A stretch of 64,000 bases of DNA from Plantago ovata (GCA_028274465.1 CM051456.1:62234753-62298752); one strand, 5' to 3'. Shown: positions 1-10,287, numbered from the stretch's first letter. Numbers and translations are program-made. The notes: generated from the letters alone by a model not told the origin.

Positions 1-1
1 T

Positions 2-1195
2 CATATGTGTAGATCGGAGCTGGCATACGATGATGGCAATTGGGCTCGAGGAGGTGAAGAAGAAGCCTTTGCTACGGAGTTTGGTACTCAAGAAGTTAGC
101 TACGGACAAGACGGTAGGAATCCTCGAGGTGGATTTTGGAGAAGGGGATACCGTAACAATCAAGGATATGCACCGGCTAACCAAACTTATGGACCTAACC
201 AAGACCGTAGTAGGCTAAACTATGGTAATGATCACTGCGAAAACCCCGCTCCGAAAGAGCCACCGAAGTCGAAGTCGGCTGAATTGATGGAGAACTTGCA
301 AAAGATGGTCGATCGCACACAAAGTTTTCTCAAACGTTATGAGGAAGATTCCGAGAAGACTAGGGCAAGGCTTGATAGGTTGGAAGAGAGCACTAGGCTT
401 GCCCATCAAAAGATGCAAGAGGTGATCGACCGAGGAGCAAGTAGGGAACAAGGCAAACTGCCTAGCAGCACTGTGAAGTCGAATGCCATTACATTGGCTG
501 GTGATGTACCTGACGAAATCACCATCAGGAAGGTTGTTAGGTGCGAGTGTTGCATGAAGAAAGAACTTCTACAGGCTGAGGAAGAAGAGAAGGACCTTGG
601 TTCTGACACAAGTGATGAGGAGCAAGAGGATCCCGAACCACGCCCTAAAAGTTTCGATGTTAAGGTAGGGATTGGTGAGCTTGAAGATGTCCGTGCCACA
701 CTAGACACGGGATCCTACTCAAACATAATTCCTTTGAATGTGTTTGAAAAGAGCAACATTGAAAAACTATCTGAGCAAAGGGCTATTGTGCAACTGGCGG
801 ATGGATCATTTATGAGACCTGAGGGCGTTGTGAAAAATGTGTTGGTCAAGATTGGTGAAGCATCTATATACACCAATTTCGTAGTTATGCCGACATCTGC
901 ACCTGGGACGGGGGATGTCATACTCTTAGGGCAAATGTTCTTGACCAAACTACGCTATGTGATGGACATTTACCAAAGAACTTGCACTATCGAGGTGGAT
1001 GGCAAGCAACACGTGTTGCAAGCCATACCTGATCCACCTGAACCGCTTGATATTACTACTCACTACTGTGGTCTTGCGGCCTATATTCTTTCTTATTCAC
1101 AGGTTTGTGGCATGGAAAGGAGATCAATGAAGGGGAAGCCTAGTACCCGCAAAAGAAGAGATAGGCGCAGACAGGAGTCGAGTCAAAGACTTTAA
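2..1195 (+). CDS. Gag C-terminus plus aspartic protease of gypsy element A1 (5' partial)
   Basis: The frame is open from the left edge, so the true start lies outside; the first in-frame Met is not an initiation codon. The first residues (HMCRS) are the end of a CCHC zinc knuckle by comparison with A2. A Gly/Asn/Arg-rich stretch follows, then a charged helical segment, an acidic linker, and a retropepsin domain with the catalytic LDTGS motif at roughly residues 232-236 and a hydrophobic-Leu-Gly flap region near residue 310. The ORF ends with a basic tail. Protease matures Gag in the particle. There is no overlap with or readthrough into a pol frame: the sequence after the stop is a hairpin and non-coding DNA. 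Confidence 0.85.
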   Translation, partial: HMCRSELAYDDGNWARGGEEEAFATEFGTQEVSYGQDGRNPRGGFWRRGYRNNQGYAPANQTYGPNQDRSRLNYGNDHCENPAPKEPPKSKSAELMENLQKMVDRTQSFLKRYEEDSEKTRARLDRLEESTRLAHQKMQEVIDRGASREQGKLPSSTVKSNAITLAGDVPDEITIRKVVRCECCMKKELLQAEEEEKDLGSDTSDEEQEDPEPRPKSFDVKVGIGELEDVRATLDTGSYSNIIPLNVFEKSNIEKLSEQRAIVQLADGSFMRPEGVVKNVLVKIGEASIYTNFVVMPTSAPGTGDVILLGQMFLTKLRYVMDIYQRTCTIEVDGKQHVLQAIPDPPEPLDITTHYCGLAAYILSYSQVCGMERRSMKGKPSTRKRRDRRRQESSQRL

Positions 1196-1224
1196 ACAAT
1201 GACGCTATCCGGGAGGCAACCCGG
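1177..1224 (+). other. Conserved post-gag-pro block with stem-loop
   Basis: A block beginning GAGTCGAGTCAAAGACTTTA ends in a stem CCGGG (1209-1213), loop AGGCAA, CCCGG (1220-1224). The same block follows the gag-pro stop in A2 (13517-13567), B+ (about 23681-23730) and B- (49116-49133, minus). In B- the stem is CTCGGG/CCCGAG, so both arms changed together. Similar GGGAGGCAACCC sequences are, to my recollection, common in plant Athila-like elements. A structured RNA signal is inferred; its role is not known to me. Confidence 0.65.
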
Positions 1225-1408
1225 AATTTTTATCGCTTTCTTTACTGCTTTTCTGCATGCATTTCATTCTTGAACTATTTGCTTCTCGTATGCGAATTTG
1301 TTCATGTCTGTGTCGTATATGCTTATGTTTGAGAGAGATTTTTCGAGTGATTTTTTGAAAAAATTGGTTTCGGGGATTAAAACCGCATTTTCTGACGACG
1401 GGAACCGT

Positions 1409-1485
1409 CTCCCCGCATTGGGGAGCACGGGGCGAACCGCCCCGTGTGGGGCGAACCGCCCCGCACGTGGGGCGGTTCGCCCCAC
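1409..1485 (+). repeat. GC hairpin array, family A internal copy
   Basis: Several short inverted repeats lie head to tail: CTCCCC/GGGGAG around a 5-nt loop, then GGGGCG-AAC-CGCCCC twice, then GGGGCG-GTT-CGCCCC. The same unit is found upstream of the TATA box in family A LTRs. It lies about 200 bp after the gag-pro stop. Confidence 0.85.
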
Positions 1486-2228
1486 GGTCCCAGAACTTCA
1501 AAAATGCGAATTTCTTCCCCAAAATATCATTTTCTTCATTCTTCTTCATTCAGCCTCCCAAAAAACCCGAAAAACGCGATTTCATCTTCAAATCTTCATA
1601 ACTTCTTCATTTCTTGACCAAATTGAGTGTTCTTTAGCTTAATTCGAAGCCTATTACATGATCTATCATCCCATCCGAACAGATTTCATCCTTATGCATT
1701 AGATTTTGAGATCTGAGGTATCATCCTTAGAACCCTAATTTTCAAATTTGGGGGTTTTCTAATTTGAGCTTCAATTATGCTTATTTGATGCATGGGTATG
1801 TTGTTTGTATGATTAGACATGTTATTTACTATCAATTGCATGCTCAATTTTGCTTAGATTGTTGATTTGGGTATTTTGCTGCTAGATGATATATCTTGTT
1901 CTGCAATATGTCTTTATCTTTGATTTCTTGCATATGATTGTGTTTATTGATGTAATGTTGGTGGATTTGACAATAGAATGCTTAATAGTTGAGTATGAGG
2001 ATTTATGATGGTAGAATTTTTTTCGCTGCTATGGTATGAATTGAACCTTGTTATCAAGGATATTGGTTGTCTAGTAAGAGCATGATGTGATGTATTGCAT
2101 GTAGTAGTTACATTGGTATGTTGCATGATGAAGAAGCTAGGCTAGACATTACGGTTTGGGGAGCTCGATTGTTGATTTCATCCCTTGTGTGTTTCGCTTT
2201 TACACTAGTATGTATTTGAGTCAGTCTT
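1486..2228 (+). other. Non-coding region after gag-pro, element A1
   Basis: This AT-rich stretch has no long ORF. The part at about 1690-1780 (AACCCTAATTTTC, a G-run, CTTCAATTATG) resembles the segment upstream of the env-position ORF of B- (48480-48660, minus strand). It is therefore probably the leader of a lost or degraded third ORF. Nothing else is recognised. Confidence 0.5.
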
Positions 2229-3120
2229 GTGGCATACGAGGTGCTAACCGCTGATTGTAGGTACCATACCAAGGGAAAGGAGCATTCCCGTATGATTGCT
2301 GTGAAGAACCATGTCAAGGAAAGTGATCTCGCTAAATGTGCGTTCGAGCCAAGGGGTTTTGCAACAACGTCGTGGATTATCCAAGAGGAGGAGCTAGAGT
2401 ACACCTGGAGTAAAGACTCCTATGCCTATTCATACACCACCGAAGGGACAGAAACCATTATTACGTCAGCGCTCCATCACAAGGACTGCAAAGTTCGAGT
2501 GAACTGGAAAGCACCGGGACATTCTCGCCGCGACGGATTCGATCTTGAGTTCGTAGTTGCTAGAAGATTCCGAAGCGCTAGCTCGGTTCCAAAACATAAT
2601 GACATGGGTGCCCAGCACCTTGTTAGGGTTCCCCTTGCCTGCCTCTAAAGTGAGCATCATATAGACATCGGTCGGATCCACTGTAGAGAATGTGGTCGGA
2701 ATTGGAGAAAAAGGTAGAAGACTTCTGAGTATCCGAGCAGCTTACTGAAACCTTCTCGCGGTGTAAAACGTTTGAGGGGGAGGTCCTGATACCACTGCCC
2801 TTTCCCCTTCAACAGTTCACATCCTATTGGAGGTCTACAGGATGGAGGATTCCACAACAGCGGCGGCTAATCTTGAGGATTCTACCTGCCACTAAAACTC
2901 TACTAGTGAGGATGTGCGTGACAGTAGTGACAATGAAGGCCATACGGGCAATGATGATACTGACGGAGGAGTTGTTCCTATCCGGCCCATAATTGAAACT
3001 ACCACGCCTACCTGAAGACCTGATGACACCCTATAAAGCTCATAGAGGAGGCCCAATAAATCACAAGCAGCATACTCAGCCGACCGAGGCCAAACCATGG
3101 GGTAACATCAAGTATCACAT
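2229..3120 (+). pseudogene. Degenerate third-ORF region of A1, unknown product
   Basis: One open stretch of 139 codons (2229-2648) and a later short acidic stretch (from the ATG at 2842, rich in Asp, Glu and Ser) lie where B- has its env-position ORF. At about 2252-2266 TGTAG followed by GTACCAT parallels the TCTAG-GTACCATG context at the start of the B- ORF, but the start codon is altered here. I see no recognisable domain and no clear protein similarity to the B- product. It may be a decayed ORF or non-coding sequence with a chance reading frame. Confidence 0.35.
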
Positions 3121-3689
3121 CTTATTTCCTCATTTTCTTACTCCTAGGGACTAGCGATAATTTCATGAGGGGGGATGGGATTTAAGTGATCTGATGTTGT
3201 TAGTTTGGAGCTTGGAATTGGTAGGATGAGTATAGTAGCTCGCATGCTTTATCCGTCTGCATTTGCATCTGCACGTTTACTGCTTTCTTAGATTTTTTAG
3301 GTTGCATTTCACTACATTCATCCTAGGATAGTCTTGCATGTTTTATATGGAGTTTATTGCCGAATTTTTTGAACTTTTTTTGGGTAGATCAACTAACTAT
3401 GCCATTAATCGTATGCTTCATCTCTATGAATTTGTTTGAGGTTTTTCTCGCTTGGCTTGTCACATTTATGTATTGCACTAAGTTAAGCATGGTAGTCTCG
3501 ACATCACTTAGTGGTGTTTTCTCTACTGCGGTTCACGAAGGCCTTTATAATAGGATGATGCATGTTAGGGTCTTATGGTTGTTTTCCTGAGTAATTATGT
3601 ACCTAAGAGGCAACAAGTCTTCACCATGCTTTGAGATTGCTAAATGCCTAGGAAGGAGGTAGTGTGAGGTCGTGTGATCCTTTGTTTGT

Positions 3690-3711
3690 AACCTATTCTT
3701 CCGAATAGGTT
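3690..3711 (+). repeat. Inverted repeat AACCTATTC/GAATAGGTT plus G-rich purine run, copy 1
   Basis: Arms AACCTATTC and GAATAGGTT enclose TTCC and run into TTGGGGAGGGGG, which looks like the polypurine tract next to the 3' LTR. Confidence 0.8.
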
Positions 3712-3803
3712 TGGGGAGGGGGTTACGCCATCATTAGACTTGTTTCTGTTTTTCATTTTCGTATCATGAGTTCATTTTTCCTTTTCCGTAAATTTTGTAC
3801 TCC

Positions 3804-3825
3804 AACCTATTCTTTCGAATAGGTT
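3804..3825 (+). repeat. Inverted repeat AACCTATTC/GAATAGGTT, copy 2
   Basis: Same 9-bp arms as 3690-3711 with loop TTTC, again followed by TTGGGGAAG. Equivalent copies are at 14163-14184 and 14277-14298 (A2) and 45804-45824, 45879-45900 and 45989-46010 (B-, minus). Confidence 0.8.
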
Positions 3826-3878
3826 TGGGGAAGTCGTGTGAATCATTTTGTTCTCTTTTTGTTGTGCTTCTACTGGCT

Positions 3879-4018
3879 AAAAAAAAATCGAAAAAAAAGA
3901 AAGAAAAATTTCCAGAAAAAAAAGAGAAAAAGAAAAAAGGAATCTGGAAAGGAAAAAAAAGGAAAAAAAAGAGAAAAGACCCCAAAAAAGCAAAGAAGGG
4001 TCCAAAAAAGAAAGCCAA
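3879..4018 (+). repeat. A/G-only purine tract
   Basis: About 140 nt are almost pure A and G on the plus strand. A homologous tract is at 14354-14500 (A2), and a shortened one on the complement at 45690-45765 (B-). The flanking words GACCCC...GGGTCC are kept. Lysine-rich open frames through it are artefacts. Confidence 0.8.
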
Positions 4019-4600
4019 ATAGCAGTTTAGCAAAGTGTTGAGTCTTTTCCATCTTTGTAATGTTCGTAATCGTGTTTTTATCTTTTTTGTCTTGAGTGTC
4101 ATCTGTTCTAGACCACCCTCGTCCTGCCATTCAGGAAGTGGTGAATAGCTTAATACTTTACTTGAGAGATAAGTAGAATAGGGGAGTGTTATGTTTTATA
4201 GGGAACCCTCCTTCGTTTGATGAGAGCTAGTACTGGTTCGACCTCTTTTGAGGAAAAGTCTTAACATGGTGGAACAGCAGTAAGTCCTCAGTTTCATAGG
4301 CACGGGGCAACCATTCGTATCTTAGCATGCTTCATTACGTCGTCACTGACTAGGTCCAGGTAGAGAATGTTACGAGAGACTATCTTGTCTTGACATAAGT
4401 GCTTATGTGGATGTGTATAAGTCAATCGAGGTATTCTTCAACCTATATTCATGCTTTGATTTATATGGCTTTTGTTCATATGTTATTTGGTAGATTCAGT
4501 AGATTAGTTCATTTTGTTTGGCATGAAACTCCATTTTGTGTCTTGCATGTTTTTTGTATTAGAGTCTAGCTTAGTTGCTTGAGGACAAGCAAAGGTTCGG

Positions 4601-4611
4601 TTTGGGGAGTT
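4601..4611 (+). promoter_or_regulatory. Polypurine tract of A1
   Basis: TTTGGGGAGTT immediately precedes the LTR start TGATGAATG. It is the expected plus-strand DNA primer site. The same junction is at 15092-15102 in A2. Confidence 0.8.
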
Positions 4612-5882
4612 TGATGAATGTGTATTTTACACTTTCATTCGAGTCTTTTTCACCTATTTTAGCTATCCTCTATGTTAATTTAGCTATATTTTAGTACATT
4701 TTATTAGAATAGTGTCACGTTTCCCTTTAGATTTTATTTTACAGGTTTTGGTTGAAATTCGAAGATTTCCGGACAATTATATTGAAGTTGACAAGGAATT
4801 GGTGTTCCAGAAGCCTATTTGGAGTATCTGAAGGTTTCCGGATAGGATTTGAAGTCTAGGGGCTGAATCTGGAGGTTAGAAGGCTACTAGAAGTCAGAAA
4901 CCGAGTCCGAAAAGCGGAAGAAATCCAAAAACGCGTCGAAAACGCGGAATTCCGCGAGAAAAACTCTGGCGCGAACCGCCGCGTGCTGGGGCGAACCGCC
5001 CCGTAATTTTTTGGGGCCTATATATAGTGCTCAGTTTTTCTCCGAAAATCATATCTTTCCAGACCTACTTCCTCACCTCTCTCTATAGTTTTAGGTAGGA
5101 ACTTCCCGGGGCCTGTCCTGGGAGTTCTGTAGCTTAGGGGATACTTTTTCATAGCGGATTGGAGCTCGTAGGATCGCAATTCTTCGGAGATTGACAACCT
5201 TGGGTAACTTGTATCTTACAGTTTAATCTACTTATTTTATATATCTTTCAATATGTCTTCTTCTATGATTTCTATTGATTGCATGCCTATTATGAGTAGT
5301 TAAACTTATCGTTGGTGGTAGTATGTGAATTCTTAGCGAAGGGAAGATAATCATGCTAATGGCTATATCGCGCATTATACTCCGTGTCATTGCTTTATTT
5401 CGTTGATCAGTTGCAACCTAAATTCTCGTATGTTGTATTAATTATTATGCACAATTGGACACTTGTCGACCATCAGACCAATTATCTTCGTAGTGTTGAA
5501 TAATTACGGAACACATTAGGACAATCGTGATTGACTTGTCAGACCAATTATCTTCGTAGTGCTTAATATTTGCAACATGACACTAGATTGATTCAAAGAT
5601 CTCTATGCAAGACCGAGGAATTTATGCATGATTATCAACCCGTTATGTTAAGAAGGACCATACTATCACCAATCTCCATTATCTGCTAAAAACCCCCTTT
5701 TGCTATCTGTCTGCTGTTTTATATTCTCTTGTTAAATAGATAAAGCTAGTTATTGTCCTGAGAGAACGACACTCGAGTCATTCTACTGCTACACTATGGT
5801 TTTCTTTGTAGTTGTGGTTTGCCTTTGGCTTAATAACAAATATTATTTGCTTGAATTCGGAGCACGACATCCGCGTTCATCA
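4612..5882 (+). repeat. 3' LTR of A1 (family A LTR)
   Basis: Begins TGATGAATGTG and ends CGCGTTCATCA (1271 bp). The U3 box AGAATAGTGTCACGTTT is at 4706-4722. Hairpins at 4968-5003 sit just upstream of a TATA box (about 5019-5026). The box GAGAGAACGACACTCG is at 5760-5775. Copia B coding sequence follows directly. Confidence 0.9.
5019..5026 (+). promoter_or_regulatory. LTR TATA box (A1)
   Basis: TATATATA lies about 16 nt after the last GGGGCG hairpin of the array. The same spacing is seen in the other family A LTRs. Confidence 0.7.
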
Positions 5883-7081
5883 GTGAGCATTCAAAAAGAG
5901 TTGTCAAAAATGACTTCTGATTAGCAACAAATCATCATGAAGTATAACAGCTTAAGCACTCTTGCTGAAAATTGCAATGAGTTCTATTCTCTGCACATCA
6001 CTCTGATGTTGCAATCCATGTCTAAGGGGGAAAAGAAAAGTACCAGAAAAAGAAACCAAACCCCTCCTGCTGTTGATGAGCCACTGCCCTTAGAACCTCT
6101 TGCTGAAAGAGAGCAAAGTTCAAAAAGGCAAGCAGAATCTGAGTTGAATTCAGCAAGTACCAAAGAGAGAAAAATCACTGCTGAAACTCAAGATTTTTGC
6201 CATACTGAAACTCATCACAATCTGAATGAAGATGATGAAGATGATGACAATCAGACAATAGCTCAAGCCATAAGAGCTAGACCCTTAAAAGCCTTGACTC
6301 CGTCTGGCCACTCAAAGCATTTCTCGTCTGACTCTTCAGCAAGAGATCAAGACAATGCTAAATCAAGAAGAAGAAGGCAAAGACAGGAAGAAAAGAGGCT
6401 GGCCAGCATTGCTATTGGCTCCGGCATCGAATACACAAAGACCAGTAATGATGAAACAACTCAGAATGTAATAAGAAACATTCATGGTTGCTGGATCTTA
6501 AAGCCGGAAAACTTGCTGGTAAATGAGTTCTTTCCTACAGCCATATTGAATCAAATGTTCAAATGGATTGAACTCAAGGTCCAAAGGAAACAAAGGGAAG
6601 AATCCCTCCCAAGAAATATTGCTGGGAAATGGTTGAATCTTGAGGTCTTAGTAAGAAGAATTGCCATTGGTAAGACTTATAGACAAGAACCAAATCTGAT
6701 AAAACCACCTGGCATCGCTTACTACTCTGACCCAGTAACCAAGAAAACAAAGAAGAGACTTGGATTGATTACTTATGAGTACTTCTATCTCACTGCTAAG
6801 GATCAAGAAGAAGATCTTCTCTGGCTAAGAAAGATTCATCCGAAAAGCATTTCAGATACACAGCTTCTCCATGCCAGCAATTGGGGCACGCATTTGTGGG
6901 TAACTAATTACATGGAAATGAATGCTGAAAAGCATCATCATACTGCCTGCAAAAACGCAAGAATTTTTCAACTGCAAGTCCGCAGGCTTCTGGAAAACTA
7001 CGACAAGGACTGTGTTGAATTTACTGCAATTGCTGAGTAGAGTGTAAGAGAGATTTTGAGAAAATCTTCTGAAAGTGCTTA
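5883..7081 (+). pseudogene. Copia accessory ORF, C-terminal domain (copy B)
   Basis: The open stretch 5937-7040 aligns closely with residues near the C-terminus of the copy at 36323-37612 (inner copia). It has a Lys/Arg/Gln-rich low-complexity part, a run of Asp/Glu, and then a conserved domain of about 190 residues with the landmarks GCWIL, NEFFPTAILNQMF, YEYFYLTAKDQEED and LLHASNWG. An in-frame TAG at 7038 replaces a Glu codon of the other copy. The first 50 bases (5883-5936) carry the preceding part with a stop. I do not recognise the domain; no membrane segment or signal peptide is seen. Confidence 0.75.
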
Positions 7082-7333
7082 ATTCCCTATAATAGTTTTT
7101 GTTAAAGTTTTTGTTTGCTGATTCTGTTTAAGTTATCTCTGCTATTTCATGTAAACTTCTGAAAGATAACTATCAGCAATGAAACTTTTTGACTCTTATT
7201 GGTTTTTGATTATGCAATTTACTTATGCTTGCTGTTTAATTATTCAAGTATGCTTGCATTAATCAACTGATTTATTCAACATCAGAAACCTCTAAAAGGG
7301 TAACAATTAATTTAGCCATGGATTGCTAACATC

Positions 7334-7348
7334 AAAAAGGGGGAAATT
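7334..7348 (+). promoter_or_regulatory. Polypurine tract of copia B
   Basis: AAAAAGGGGGAAATT directly before the LTR start TGTTAGGAAAC. Identical in the inner copia (37858-37872). Confidence 0.9.
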
Positions 7349-8519
7349 TGTTAGGAAACTTGTAATTTTGATGAGCAATTAACCATGCTAAATTAAGGAA
7401 AGTCCAGTAACTAGTACTCTTAAGGTCCATAGGAATTTAGAATTTTAAGGACATTGTAAAAGAGAAACGTTTGCTGAAGACTTAGATTAGATGCTAGATA
7501 GGTTGGTTTTTAAAGCTTATGATGTATCTTGTTTTCTGAAAAGAAAATAACCTATTGAAGCATTTGCTGATGATGTACTTTGTTTTTACAAACAAACTAT
7601 TGAAGCATTTAGAACCGCTCAGAATCTTGAAGATTTTGAAGATCTGGAGAATTGAAGATTTCTGAAGACTGGTATCTATAAAGGCACATGTTGCTCAGAA
7701 AGTGGAAACTTCAGCAACATCATTGCATAAGTGAAAATCTGAACAAGTAGTTAAGAAGTAGAATTTACACGACTAAGAAATTAGTTAAGTGTTCTTTCTT
7801 TCTTTTGAACAAGAACAAGTCTTGACACCAGAAACAATCTAACTTGTCTACTGCAAAGTATTCAAAGTTGTGTTTCTTAGATTACTTGTTGTAACTAAAT
7901 AAGTTATAATTAAGTTATCTCATCCCGAACCTCTCTAACTGAAAATACACCCTTTCAGGCGTGATATTCAGGGGGAACTTAATCGAGCATAGTTTTGCTG
8001 ATTAAAAGTTCCAAGTTTGGTGGAGAACAAGGTTGCGTTCTCTAGATTAGGTTGGAAACGAAGCAAGTGTGCTTTGGTTTCTGTTTGAATCGCTCTAGAT
8101 AGGAGTTGTAAGGAACCTCAATCTTATCATTAGTGGATTCAGTCCTAGAAGGGACAAAGTGGATTAGTTGAGAGATTGCGCCACTCTCAGATACTACTAT
8201 AAAAGTGTTTGTGTGTTTTACTTACTGTATTTGATTTTCAGCAAATCATATCTATCTGTACACTGTCACTCACATCACTTGCTGAAATCTTTATTTACTG
8301 AAAGAGCACTTATTGTATCAAAGACTTCCGCTCTCTGATTTGAAGTATCAGCAAACCGAGTTCCTGCAAAGTATCTTGCGCTTGCTCAGAAAGTTAAGTA
8401 TCAGCAAACTCATTACTAAAAAGTAATAAGCACTTGCTGAGAAAGTTTTAAACGACGAAAGTTTGAAAAGACTATTCACCCCCCCTCTAGTCTTTTCTTG
8501 TTGTTTAAAGGGACCAACA
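7349..8519 (+). repeat. 3' LTR of copia B (1171 bp, promoter block missing)
   Basis: Starts TGTTAGG and ends ACCAACA. Compared with the 1635-bp LTR of the inner copia it lacks roughly 430 bp after about 7740, the block that in the other copies holds TATAAAT. The end carries a 10-bp inverted repeat GAAAAGACTA/TAGTCTTTTC with a C-rich loop (8465-8498). TTGCTGA or its complement occurs nine times by eye. Confidence 0.9.
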
Positions 8520-9396
8520 CTTTCCCTAAGAGTAACGGTTACGAATATATCCTTGTTGCGGTAAACTATGTCACCAAATGGGTTGAGGCTGTTCCCACCC
8601 GAGCTAACGATGCTAAAGGTGTACTCTCTTTTCTTCGTGATATGATCTTTAACAGGTTTGGGACCCCGCGGTCCATTATAAGCGACGGAGGAGCACACTT
8701 TGTGAATAAAGTCTTCGCTAACCTGATGAAGAAGTATGGGGTGTCGCATTTGTTGCTACTCCTTATCACCCTCAAACATCCGTCCAAGTAGAGGTGAGCA
8801 ACCGGCAGATTAAGAAGATCTTAGAACGGGTAGTCAAACCCTCAAGGAAGGATTGGTCCCGAAAATTGACTGATGCGCTATGGGCATATCGGACTTCGTT
8901 CAAAACAGTGATTGGGACCACACCCTATCGACTTGTGTACGGGAAGGCTTGCCATCTACCCGTTGAATTGGAGCATAGAGCAGGCTGGGCAATCAAGCAA
9001 CTAAATCTTGACATGGAGAAAGCTGGTGAGGAGAGACTCTTACAACTCACCGAGCTAGATGAGCTGAGATTGAAAGCCTTTGAAAGTGGAAAGATATACA
9101 AGGAACGGGCAAAGAGGTATCATGATAGAGGCATAGTCCGCAAGGACTTAGTCCCTGGACATAAAGCACTCCTCTTCAACTCACGCTTGAGACTTTTCCC
9201 CAGGAAATTCCGTTCCAGATGGGATGGACCATTTGAAATTGTCCGAGTAGCACCCCATGGTGTTGTGGAACTCTTGGACAACAAAATCGGAGCGACTTTC
9301 AAAGTCAATGGCCAGAGAGTTAAGCCGTACCTTGAGCCTCTTGAGTCGACTCATGAAGTGGAAGTTGACTTGGTTGAGGTACCAGTAGTAGATTAG
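8520..9396 (+). pseudogene. Athila-type integrase, C-terminal half (Athila E)
   Basis: The frame starting at 8520 reads the integrase core after the first catalytic Asp (GYEYILVAV...WVEAVP) and the second Asp in IISDGG, then shifts frame near 8750. The second part (8794-9396) continues the core and has the chromodomain-less C-terminal part with an SRWDGPFEI...[11 protein letters not shown] end typical of Athila and Tat integrases. Integrase inserts the cDNA into host DNA. The N-terminal HHCC finger and all of RT lie upstream of the copia B insertion and are not in the window. Confidence 0.85.
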
Positions 9397-10287
9397 TTCA
9401 TTTCATTAGTTTTCTTACTTTCCCATTAGTTTGCATTTGTCATTGTCCATAGGTTAGAATTAAAAGTGAAAAAATAATGAATTTTGGTGTACAGGTCAAG
9501 TGGACCGCTTGGAAACACCAAGCCCTTCGCTTGGAAATTCAGTAAATTTTGAAAAACAACTGAAAATCCAAGCGGAGCGCTTGGCTGGCTCCAAGCGAGC
9601 CGCTTGAAACAAGCGGTCCGCTTGGAATTCCATTAGATTTTCAGAATCCACTGGAATCCCAAGCGGAGCGCTTGGCTGGATCCAAGCGAGCCGCTTGACA
9701 AGCGCTCCGCTTGGCCGTTAACCCCAAAATTCAATTTTTTTTCACCTTTTTTCTCCACCTTTGGACCCCCATTTTCGCTTGTTTCTTGAGTCCTTTCAGG
9801 TACTACTCATTTATAGGAGTTGGACACGAACCTTTATCTCAGGGAAGTGTACTCTCAATCTAATTTTTCCTTTCTAATCAACTTTTCTTTGCCGAGGACG
9901 AGCAAAAGTTTAGGTTTGGGGAGGGGTCATTGAATTTTCAGTACTGTGTGCTCATTTGGTTCATGTATGCCTGTATTAGCTCAAGTTCTTGTGATTTGTC
10001 GTGTTTTTTCAAATTTTTGCCTGCATATCATCCATAGATTAGTTGCTGCACGTTGTTGTGTGTGGAGTTTATTGCCAAGTTTTTTGTACTTTTCTATTGA
10101 CTAGACTAAGTGTTTATGACCATTGATCATATGTTGCATCACTTTGCAAGTAGTTTGAGGTTTGTCTCGCTTGGTTTGTCACATTCACATGTGCACTAGT
10201 TAAGCTTAGTAGTCTCCACATCACCTCGAGTGGTGTTTCTTCTACTGCGGTTCACGATAGCCTTATAAAATGATGCATGTTAGAATC
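9397..10287 (+). other. 3' region of Athila E with hairpin array and polypurine-like module
   Basis: Non-coding. It holds a family-B type hairpin array (9497-9714), a segment with GGTACTACTCAT...GGACACGAACC that recurs at 24110-24170 (B+) and in complement at 46560-46610 (B-), a GAGGACGAGCAAAAG...TTGGGGAGGGG module (9893-9927), and a tail ending at the LTR of A2. The sharing shows that pol-bearing Athila E and the pol-less B elements have a common 3' end. Confidence 0.75.
9497..9714 (+). repeat. GC hairpin array, family B type (Athila E)
   Basis: At least eight short inverted repeats of form CCAAGCG-NNN-CGCTTGG lie in tandem, with variable triplet loops (GAG, AGC, GTC, CTC and others). They follow the integrase stop by about 100 bp. 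Confidence 0.9.

Larger units (their letters stand above)
3121..4600 (+). other. 3' non-coding tail of A1
   Basis: This tail is collinear with 13740-15102 in A2 and, in complement, with 45069-46240 in B-. It contains two copies of a 9-bp inverted repeat followed by TTGGGGA, a long A/G tract, and ends in the polypurine tract. The open frames here (3357-3590 and the Lys-rich frames near 3795-4041) come from composition, not coding. Confidence 0.7.
1..5882 (+). mobile_element. Gypsy element A1 (gag-protease type, no pol), 5' end outside window
   Basis: The element runs from inside a gag zinc knuckle at the window edge through protease, a conserved hairpin, a long non-coding and degenerate region, a polypurine tract and a 3' LTR (4612-5882). 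It is the same family as A2 (10288-15102). No reverse transcriptase, RNase H or integrase lies between protease and LTR. Compared with A2 it keeps about 1.8 kb of extra sequence after gag-pro (about 1500-3250) in the position of an env-like ORF. It is inserted in the accessory ORF of copia B: copia coding sequence resumes directly after the LTR at 5883. Confidence 0.85.
5883..8519 (+). mobile_element. Copia B, 3' end only
   Basis: Contains the C-terminal third of the accessory ORF, a 3' untranslated stretch, polypurine tract and 3' LTR. The upstream part was displaced by the A1 insertion and lies outside the window. The right edge at 8519 is inside an Athila integrase frame, so copia B inserted in Athila E. 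Gag and pol of this copy are not visible. Confidence 0.85.

Noticed and set aside
1298-1642. 114-codon ORFs on both strands across the GC array
   Set aside because: Open frames arise from the GC palindromes; they lie in non-coding element DNA and have no counterpart in other copies.
2229-2648. Captured host gene in A1
   Set aside because: No recognisable domain, no intron traces, no second copy; kept only as a degenerate region of unknown origin.
3795-4041. Lys/Arg/Glu-rich open frames (and similar at 14311-14604)
   Set aside because: They are translations of a pure A/G tract in element tails; no start context, no conservation of frame between copies.
9497-9714. CRISPR-like regular short repeats
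   Set aside because: Units are self-complementary hairpins with three-base loops and no spacers; the context is a plant LTR element.
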